NCBI RefSeq assembly: GCF_040537815.1
Contig: NZ_JBEWSZ010000003.1
Location: 124,001-188,000 of the forward strand
From: Mesorhizobium shangrilense
GTDB taxonomy: Bacteria > Pseudomonadota > Alphaproteobacteria > Rhizobiales > Rhizobiaceae
Direction of reading: 5' to 3'
DNA: 64,000 nucleotides
Part shown: positions 58,913 to 64,000 of the stretch, in pieces
Numbering within the stretch: the stretch's first letter is position 1
Layout of the letters: each line of letters starts with the position of its first letter
The notes under the pieces: model-generated
What the model saw: only the letters and a program-made list of their open reading frames with translations
Told to the model about the DNA's origin: nothing
Database searches by the model: none
Position numbers and translations under genes: made by a program

Positions 58913-60280
58913 ATGCCCAAGATGACGACCGGCGACCGCCCGGAGTTGAAGCCGGTCAATGTTGGTGCCGCTGGCATCGACATCGGATCAAGAATGCACA
59001 TGGCAGCGGTCGACCCGGCCTGCACAGACACGCCAGTGCGAGCGTTTGGCACATTCACGCAAGACCTGCATGATCTGGCGGACTGGTTCACAGCGTGCGG
59101 CGTGACCAGTGTCGCGATGGAATCCACCGGGGTCTATTGGATCCCGGCCTACGAGATTCTCGAGCAGCACGGGTTCGAGGTCATTCTGGTCAATGCGCGT
59201 TACGCAAAGAACGTGCCTGGGCGCAAAACAGATGTCAGCGATGCCGCGTGGCTCCGCCAGCTTCATTCTTACGGTTTGTTACGCGGGAGTTTCCGTCCTG
59301 ATGCCGAGATCGCAACCCTGCGCGCCTATCTGCGTCAGCGGGAGCGGCTCGTGGAATACGCAGCCGCCCATATCCAGCACATGCAGAAGGCCCTGATGGA
59401 AATGAACCTGCAACTTCACCACGTCGTCTCCGACGTCACCGGCGCGACCGGTATGCGGATCATCCGAGCGATTGTAGCGGGCGAGCGCAATCCCGATATA
59501 TTGGCTACCTACCGTGATGTGCGCTGCCATTCCTCTGTCGAGACGATCCGCGCTGCACTGGTGGGCAACGACCGGGACGAACATGTCTTCGCCCTGACCC
59601 AGTCGCTGGAGCTTTACGACACCTACCAGGCCAAGATGCTCGACTGCGATCGCAAGCTGGAATCCTTGATAGCGGCGCTGACTGACAAAGGGACCAAGCC
59701 GGTCGGCAAGCTCTCCAGGCCGCGGGTGAAGACCAAGCAGGTCAATACACCATCGTTCGACGTGAGGACCGCTCTATACGGCGTGCTTGGCGTTGATCTG
59801 ACCGAGATCCATGGATTGGGTCCGTCACTCGCGTTGAAGCTTATCGGCGAGTGCGGCACGGATCTGAGGGCTTGGCCGAGCGCCAAGCACTTTACCTCCT
59901 GGCTGTGTCTCGCGCCGGGGAACAAAATCTCCGGCGGCAAGGTGCTCTCTTCACGCACGCGGAGATCATCCAGCCGGGCAGCAGCGCTCTTGCGGTTGGC
60001 GGCCACGACTATCGGGCGGAGCGATACGGCGCTCGGAGCATTCTATCGTCGGCTGTCCTCTCGTGCGGGCAAGGCGAAGGCCGTGACGGCGACCGCCCGC
60101 AAAATTGCGGTCCTGTTCTACAACATCCTCAGGCACGGCATGACCTACAGGGATCCGGGCGCCGATCACTATGAGGAACAATATCGCAGCCGTGTCCTCG
60201 CCAATCTGAAGCGGCGCGCCAAATCGCTGGGCTTCGTTTTGCAAGCTGTTCCATACGAGACTGAGGCGGCTGTTTCTTAG
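58913..60280 (+). CDS. IS110-family transposase (recombinase)
   Basis: A 455-residue transposase. The N-terminal RuvC-like domain has AAGIDIGSRMHMAAVD, VAMESTGVYWIP and GRKTDVSDAAWL, giving the DEDD-type acidic residues. The C-terminal Tnp20 domain has GLGPSLALKLIGECG and FTSWLCLAPGNKISGGK, which carries the recombination Ser region. The ATG at 58913 has a GGAGG site and begins at the conserved part; the frame open to 58796 is leader. The gene is intact, so the element may still move. Its stop TAG at 60278-60280 lies at or just past the element end and could even be supplied by the flanking IS3 sequence. Confidence 0.9.
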   Translation: MPKMTTGDRPELKPVNVGAAGIDIGSRMHMAAVDPACTDTPVRAFGTFTQDLHDLADWFTACGVTSVAMESTGVYWIPAYEILEQHGFEVILVNARYAKNVPGRKTDVSDAAWLRQLHSYGLLRGSFRPDAEIATLRAYLRQRERLVEYAAAHIQHMQKALMEMNLQLHHVVSDVTGATGMRIIRAIVAGERNPDILATYRDVRCHSSVETIRAALVGNDRDEHVFALTQSLELYDTYQAKMLDCDRKLESLIAALTDKGTKPVGKLSRPRVKTKQVNTPSFDVRTALYGVLGVDLTEIHGLGPSLALKLIGECGTDLRAWPSAKHFTSWLCLAPGNKISGGKVLSSRTRRSSSRAAALLRLAATTIGRSDTALGAFYRRLSSRAGKAKAVTATARKIAVLFYNILRHGMTYRDPGADHYEEQYRSRVLANLKRRAKSLGFVLQAVPYETEAAVS

Positions 60281-60313
60281 GAAGGCCGCAGCCTACTTCG
60301 CGAGGGAAGTGAC

Positions 60314-60361
60314 ATGAGGTTCGCTTTCATCGCGAAACACCGGAGCATCTGGCCGGTGCCG
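60314..60361 (+). pseudogene. IS3-family OrfB, first codons only
   Basis: MRFAFIAKHRSIWPVP is the standard start of an IS3-type OrfB, overlapping the orfA stop by ATGA. It breaks off at about 60361, where the DoxX-like gene region begins. Confidence 0.65.
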
Positions 60362-60364
60362 ACT

Positions 60365-61441
60365 TTACTTTTCGGCATCGCGCCGAGGCAAGGAATTAGG
60401 AAGTTCCTTTGGGATTTTGTCTGTCGGGGGAGCCAACTGATACATCAAGGAATAGGCAAATACATAGAGAAACAGGAATGCTGAAAAAGCCAATGGTGCA
60501 GTGCCTGCTCGGCTCACCCTCAATTGCCTCCTCGCGAAATTGCCATGTGCAGTCGTCGCAACGCCATCGAGAATGATAACCACAAGCGCCAGGATAATCA
60601 TGAGGTGTCCAACCGCATCGATCTTTCCGAATTCAGCAATTGCCGAGGTGAATATCGCCAACAGCACTATTGAAGCCAATATCTGGCTCGCTCTGCCGAA
60701 CAGAACGAGGAAGGCTGCGACGAACTCCACGAATCCAGCCAAAATGATGTATTCATGATGGTCTATGCCGAGAGCTAGATGGCTATGCTTCTCCAGCAGC
60801 AGCATGGTCCAGGACCAATAGAGCCACTTCTCAACCGCAGCCCAAAGGAGCGTGGCCGATAGCGAGACGACAAGGATCATGTCAGCATGGCGGTAGAAAC
60901 GTTCCAGGCGGGCCGACTGGATGATCAGATAGACCGCGATGCCGAGGAACAACGGATAATCCATCATATGGAACACCCCATAATCATGGATGCCATAGGC
61001 GTACAATCCAATCAAACCTGCGCCAGAGATCAGGGTCGTTGGCCAGGTCAGGGTGCACAGGGCCAGGAAAAATTGCAGCCAGCCGATATAGGTGCTGCTG
61101 ATCCTTAGCTCAGGCGTGAGGATAATTCCTCCAAGCAGCCACAGTGCCCAAAGAAATAGCCCTAGCCCGATGCGAAGGAGATCTGGCGATGCCCTCCGCC
61201 AATGTTCAAACCGACGCATGTAGTCGGCGTAGGCAGGCCAGGAGGCGAGCCAGGCATCGAACCAGAACATTACGATGACAAAGCACATCGAAAGCAGTAC
61301 CGACCCGATGAACAGCGGGTTGATGAGCGACGTAAGCGGCTGAGGGGGCATGCCCAGGTCGTATGCAGAGAACCACTTCACATGGGCAAAGGCGGGATCG
61401 GTGCCTAGAGCTACTAAAAAAGCGACCGCGTACAAAAGCAT
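60365..61441 (-). CDS. DoxX-like polytopic membrane protein
   Basis: From the ATG at 61441 (AGGA a few bases upstream) the protein has 358 residues. It begins with a signal-like segment (MLLYAVAFLVALGTDPAFAH) followed by about eight hydrophobic helices. HHEYIILAGFVEFVAAFLVL and LLWAAVEKWLYWSW recall DoxX/terminal-quinol-oxidase-associated membrane proteins. Conserved-looking FAHVKWFSAYDLGMPP just after the signal may face the periplasm. The role of such proteins is poorly defined; redox or metal stress has been suggested for relatives. It is enclosed by IS fragments on both sides, so it was probably carried or trapped between them. The frame to 61573 starts within unrelated sequence. Confidence 0.68.
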   Translation of the reverse strand: MLLYAVAFLVALGTDPAFAHVKWFSAYDLGMPPQPLTSLINPLFIGSVLLSMCFVIVMFWFDAWLASWPAYADYMRRFEHWRRASPDLLRIGLGLFLWALWLLGGIILTPELRISSTYIGWLQFFLALCTLTWPTTLISGAGLIGLYAYGIHDYGVFHMMDYPLFLGIAVYLIIQSARLERFYRHADMILVVSLSATLLWAAVEKWLYWSWTMLLLEKHSHLALGIDHHEYIILAGFVEFVAAFLVLFGRASQILASIVLLAIFTSAIAEFGKIDAVGHLMIILALVVIILDGVATTAHGNFARRQLRVSRAGTAPLAFSAFLFLYVFAYSLMYQLAPPTDKIPKELPNSLPRRDAEK

Positions 61442-61627
61442 AATCCTGGCTGCGCAGGATCTACATGCAGCGCCGGAAGGCAGGATTTTTCCCCTGCCCG
61501 GATAAATCCAATTGAGGAGCATCGGAAAACCGAACCCATCGATCATATGTTGGACCTTTAGACTTGAACTCACTGCTGCTCCGATACCATTTTCTGGACC
61601 GCCGGAAGGTAGAGTTTCCCGGCTTTC

Positions 61628-61978
61628 TCACGATCGCGGGCTGGCGGCGCCATCGGGATTGAGCAACGAGATCGGGGCCTTGTGCCCGATCGCCCCATGC
61701 GGGCGCACCTCGTTGTAGTATCTGCGCCAATCCTCCAACTTTTCGGCGGCGTCGGCAAGGGTCAGGAACCAGTGGGCGTTCAGGCACTCCGCCCTGAAGC
61801 GACCGTTGAAGGCTTCGATGTAGGCGTTGTCGGTGGGCTTTCCCGTCCTGCTGAAGTCCTTTCGCGTACGCCCATAGGGGTCGCGGGAGACGAACTCGGA
61901 GCCTTGGTCGACGCGGATCGTCTTGGGATAGCCGATCTTCGGACAGACCTGTTCCAGTGCCCTGACCGGCGTTGTCCC
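61628..61978 (-). pseudogene. IS3-family OrfB, C-terminal fragment
   Basis: VCPKIGYPKTIRVDQGSEFV, TGKPTDNAYIEAFNGRFRAE and WRRYYNEVRPHGAIGHKAP are the second Asp, the Glu and the end of an IS3-group DDE transposase. The upstream part is missing, and at about 61978 the frame passes into the tail of an IS6 element. The subgroup (IS407-like ending) differs from the IS3 OrfB at 63266, so at least two IS3 types have landed here. Confidence 0.8.
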
Positions 61979-62035
61979 GTTGTTTGAAATGTGGCCGCGC
62001 GAGGCCGACACCGCGCTTTTCAGGCAGGCCGTGCA

Positions 62036-62702
62036 CTCACGGCTTCCCACGCGGCCATTGCCTGGCGTCGATGGGTTCGAATTTGTGCTGCGGAGCGGTT
62101 GGTCTGGATGGGATGGGACGAAGAGATTTCGGAGATTTCGGACGGCGGAGAAGATCGACACGAAATGCTGCAATGAGCCGACCGACCGGAAACCCTGTCG
62201 CGTTCGTTCCCGTTTTCGGAACGGCAGGTGAGAATCTCCACCCGGTTGTTCAAGCCTTTATGCGAGCGGTGTTCCACGTTCGGCATGACTTGGCGTTGGG
62301 CCGCCCCGTAGGAGCGCAGTTTGTCGGTGATCATACGCTTTGGCGGCAGACCCTGCTTCTTCAGAAGTCGCGTCAGCAGGCGCCTGGCGGCCTTAGTGTT
62401 GCGACGCGTCTGGACAATCTCGTCGAGCACATATCCGTCCTGATCAACCGCTCTCCAAAACCAGCATTTCTGACCGTTGATGCGCACTCGTCTTTCGTTG
62501 GTGCCTTGCGGCGTATGCGGCGCGCATAATCAGGGCCGTGCTTTCGGCACCATCGGCGGATGGTCTCGTAGGAAACGACGATCCCGCGATCGAGCAGCAT
62601 TTCCTCGACATCGCGCAGGCTCAGATTGAAGCGGAAGTAGAGCCAGACAGCACGGGCCACGATTTCGATCGGATAGCGGTGGGTTCTTGTAGGTCGGTGC
62701 AC
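62036..62702 (-). pseudogene. IS6-family transposase with frameshifts and deletion
   Basis: The N-terminal frame (RYPIEIVARAVWLYFRFNLS, VSYETIRRWCRKHGPDYARR) and the next frame (INGQKCWFWRAVDQDGYVLD, MITDKLRSYGAAQRQ, EHRSHKGLNNRVE) together make an IS6-family transposase. Between them, near 62487, a few codons including the usual WHLDE with the first catalytic Asp are lost and the frame changes. A second shift near 62240 moves the tail (MQHFVSIFSAVRNLRNLF) into a third frame. The enzyme must be inactive. The element interrupts an IS3 orfB. Confidence 0.8.
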
Positions 62703-63114
62703 TCACGGTCATGGGCGCGCTGCTACGTGTTCTAACGCGGCGCTCTTCGTCGGACATGGCCATGGTTCGGGCGGTCCCTTTTTTAGGCGTCCAGATGTCG
62801 CTGAGGTATCCTCCGCCGCAATAAGGTAATGACGCGCCTATAGCCGCCAGCACCACAGCCCGAGTTGCTATGTGCCCGGCAATCCCACTGTTATGCACCG
62901 CCGAACGTCGGTTTCCATTTGTGGTTGCGTTCCCGGTGATGGCCTTTGGAATAAAGCTTGACCGCCTCGGTTCCATAAACGATGCTGAATATACCGCCCC
63001 CCGGCTAGACAGAGGCAATTCTGTCTAGGGTCCTTATCGAGCCGTCGCAGAACGGCACTTCGAGTGGAACGAGAAGCTGGCCGTCAAGGCCGCTGGTTGG
63101 GGAGGAATCCGAGA
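62703..63114. other. Inter-IS region with a hairpin at 63005-63028
   Basis: No recognised gene. CTAGACAGA and TCTGTCTAG form perfect 9-bp arms around GGCAAT (63005-63028), about 90 bp before a small reading frame. The remainder appears to be decayed element sequence. Confidence 0.4.
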
Positions 63115-63297
63115 ATGACATACAAGTCGGTTCAGGAAGCGCTGCGGGCAGCTGGAATTGTCATGAGCAAGAAGGGGCAAGTCCTCCGTATTAACTTCTT
63201 CAGCGGGTTGGAAGACACAGCGCATTACACTGTCAGTCTGGAAGAGGCTTTGGATAAAGGCCTCGCTATGACGAAACGGCGGTCGCACAGAGCCTAG
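63115..63297 (+). CDS. Small conserved-looking hypothetical protein
   Basis: A 60-residue frame, MTYKSVQEALRAAGIVMSKK followed by QVLRINFFSGLEDTAHY and SLEEALDKGLAM. The pattern of alternating short strands and helices with a tyrosine-rich middle resembles small orphan proteins found on rhizobial replicons, but I cannot name a family. GGAGGAATCCGAGA before the ATG gives a plausible ribosome-binding site. Its 3' end overlaps the truncated end of the IS3 OrfB frame on the other strand. Confidence 0.45.
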   Translation: MTYKSVQEALRAAGIVMSKKGQVLRINFFSGLEDTAHYTVSLEEALDKGLAMTKRRSHRA

Positions 63298-63880
63298 ACG
63301 GAGGCGTAGAGGAGGACGCGCCGAGTTGGGCCGTCATCTCGGCCTTCATCGACCAGCCGACGACGCGGCGCGAGAACAGGTCGACTACTGCGGCGACGTA
63401 GAGCCAGCCTTCCGCGGTCCAGATGTAGGTGAAGTCGGCCACCCACTTCTGGTTCGGCGCCGATGCCTCGAAGGCACGGTCGAGGATGTTCTGCGATACT
63501 GACGCGACCAGCCGCTCCCCAGCATCCTTCGGCAGGCCACGCCGACGTGGCCGGGCTCTCAGGCCGTTCTCCCGCATCAGCCGTTCGATGCGATGCAGGC
63601 CGCAAGAGAGCCCCTCCGCCAGGACATCGTGCCAGACCCGGCGTGTGCCGTAGGTGTGGTCGCTGCTCTTGGAGCTTCGGTCTATTTCGACAAGAAGAGC
63701 CTCATCATACCGGGACCGGGCGCTGGGGCTTCGGTTGAGCCAGGCATGGAAGCCGGAACGGGACACATCCAGTGCACTGCACAGCCGTGCCATTGTTTCA
63801 ACATCCCCTTTGATGAGGTGGATGAGGCGTTGTCCCGTTGTTTGGCTGCGCAGCTCGTATTGGCCCGATGCGCACGACAA
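63266..63880 (-). pseudogene. IS3-family OrfB, truncated at both ends
   Basis: [40 protein letters not shown] and NQKWVADFTYIWTAEGWLYV (with the first catalytic Asp) are the N-terminal half of an IS3-group OrfB. After SMKAEMTAQL, near 63320, the homology ends and the rest of the DDE domain is absent. The N-terminal codons before about 63810 are also not those of a normal OrfB. The fragment lies directly beside the TerB-C-like gene end. Confidence 0.8.
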
Positions 63881-63889
63881 TCATGGCGT

Positions 63890-64000
63890 TTATTCCGGCT
63901 CCGCCGAGGGCTTCATCCAGTCCAGGAAGATATCGGCCAGGACGCTGGACGTAGTCCGGGTCTCGCGTCGGATCGCTTCGAGACGTGAGATGTCGACACG
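63890..64000 (-). CDS. Probable TerB-C domain protein, C-terminal end (runs off right edge)
   Basis: Only the last 36 codons are in the window: [20 protein letters not shown], then [16 protein letters not shown] and a stop. The pattern I-x2-L-x-A-I-R-x-E-T with V-L-A-D-I-F is what I recall for the very end of TerB-C domains in tellurite-resistance-related proteins. The call rests on a short stretch and is tentative. If right, it links by family with the TerY-P-like triad at the other end of the window. Confidence 0.45.
   Translation of the reverse strand, partial: RVDISRLEAIRRETRTTSSVLADIFLDWMKPSAEPE

Larger units (their letters stand above)
58672..60281 (+). mobile_element. IS110-family insertion element
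   Basis: The element interrupts IS3 orfA. Its left end lies within or next to the CTAAAAAACTG at 58670, and its right end at about 60277-60283 right after the transposase gene. It has no terminal inverted repeats and no clear target duplication, as expected for IS110. A noncoding left end of about 235 bp precedes the transposase. Confidence 0.78.
58421..60317 (+). pseudogene. IS3-family OrfA, split by an IS110 element
   Basis: MERRKFSREFKLEAVRLVKE and the following helix-turn-helix and leucine-zipper part (LKAERDIL) are a typical IS3-family OrfA, with a GGAG site before the ATG. The frame breaks at about 58672 and resumes at about 60281 as KAAAYFAREVT, ending at 60317 and overlapping the OrfB start. 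The 1.6 kb in between is an IS110 element. Joining the halves gives either ILKKAAAYF or ILRKAAAYF depending on the exact junction, both normal for the family. Confidence 0.82.

Noticed and set aside
62530..63018. Minus-strand frame of 162 codons
   Set aside because: Its end is an out-of-frame reading of the IS6 transposase and the rest has no resemblance to known proteins.
1..64000. tRNA gene as an integration site for the island
   Set aside because: Reading both strands near the borders (24 kb and 58 kb) I saw no cloverleaf-like sequence or TTCGA-type loop with matching stems; a tRNA scan would be decisive.

Overview
The window looks like an accessory region (megaplasmid, symbiosis island or genomic island) of an alphaproteobacterium, most likely of the Rhizobiales. 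The evidence is the GC-rich codon use, the DUF1403 plus ScpB-like pair typical of rhizobial plasmids, a ProXWV/GbcAB/GlxA-type quaternary-amine gene set, and several degraded IS3, IS6 and IS110 elements. No rRNA or tRNA gene and no CRISPR array was recognised by eye. All family calls come from reading motifs, not from database searches.

Layout. (1) 1-2.2 kb: the end of a VapBC toxin-antitoxin pair, then DUF1403 and a frameshifted scpB-like gene. (2) 2.4-11.6 kb: a patatin-like lipase with membrane segments, two SH3-type envelope proteins, a TerY-P-like triad (VWA, PP2C phosphatase, kinase-like HhH protein), a DUF3800 protein with a coupled helix-turn-helix remnant, a DUF2958 fragment and a small membrane protein. 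(3) 11.9-23.8 kb: a dense defence-like block. It has an AddAB-like helicase/nuclease pair. It also has a five-gene ubiquitin-like conjugation operon: a Ubl modifier, an E2-like protein without any cysteine, a JAB-E1 fusion, a zinc-binding-looking DUF6527 protein and a Clp-fold serine protease. Divergent from this operon is a ribbon-helix-helix/antitoxin/Fic operon, and the two share an intergenic region with tandem 8-bp repeats. An unidentified 368-residue protein and the stump of a TIR protein follow.

(4) 24.0-58.2 kb: a module of about 34 kb bounded by two direct copies of a 236-bp repeat, the left one next to a tyrosine-recombinase remnant. Inside are genes that fit uptake and breakdown of betaines or related N-methylated amino acids. 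They include a ProVWX-type importer, a GbcAB-like Rieske demethylase, an MttB-family protein without an in-frame amber codon and an FAD amine oxidase. An HpbD-like betaine epimerase, a second enolase-superfamily enzyme, two DHDPS-family lyases, an aldehyde dehydrogenase, two pairs of short-chain dehydrogenases, a CehA/McbA-type hydrolase, arginine deiminase and a CtlX-type citrulline hydrolase complete the set. Four regulators (two GlxA/AraC, one LysR, one GntR) sit among them. A NodU-type carbamoyltransferase opens the module. The pathway I infer is import, epimerisation, N-demethylation, ring oxidation, deamination by the DHDPS-like enzyme, then aldehyde oxidation to a central metabolite. 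This resembles the known hydroxyproline-betaine route, but the exact substrate is not shown by the sequence.

(5) 57-64 kb: a graveyard of an AraC tail, a 5'-truncated AbiEii toxin, an IS3 element split by an IS110 element, a DoxX-like membrane protein, an IS6 transposase with frameshifts and a deletion, further IS3 fragments and, at the right edge, what looks like the C-terminus of a TerB-C protein. The strongest candidates for under-described biology are the ubiquitin-like operon with its possible shared operator, the boundary repeats of the catabolic module, and the noncoding leader of the IS110 element, which carries short matches to both element junctions.
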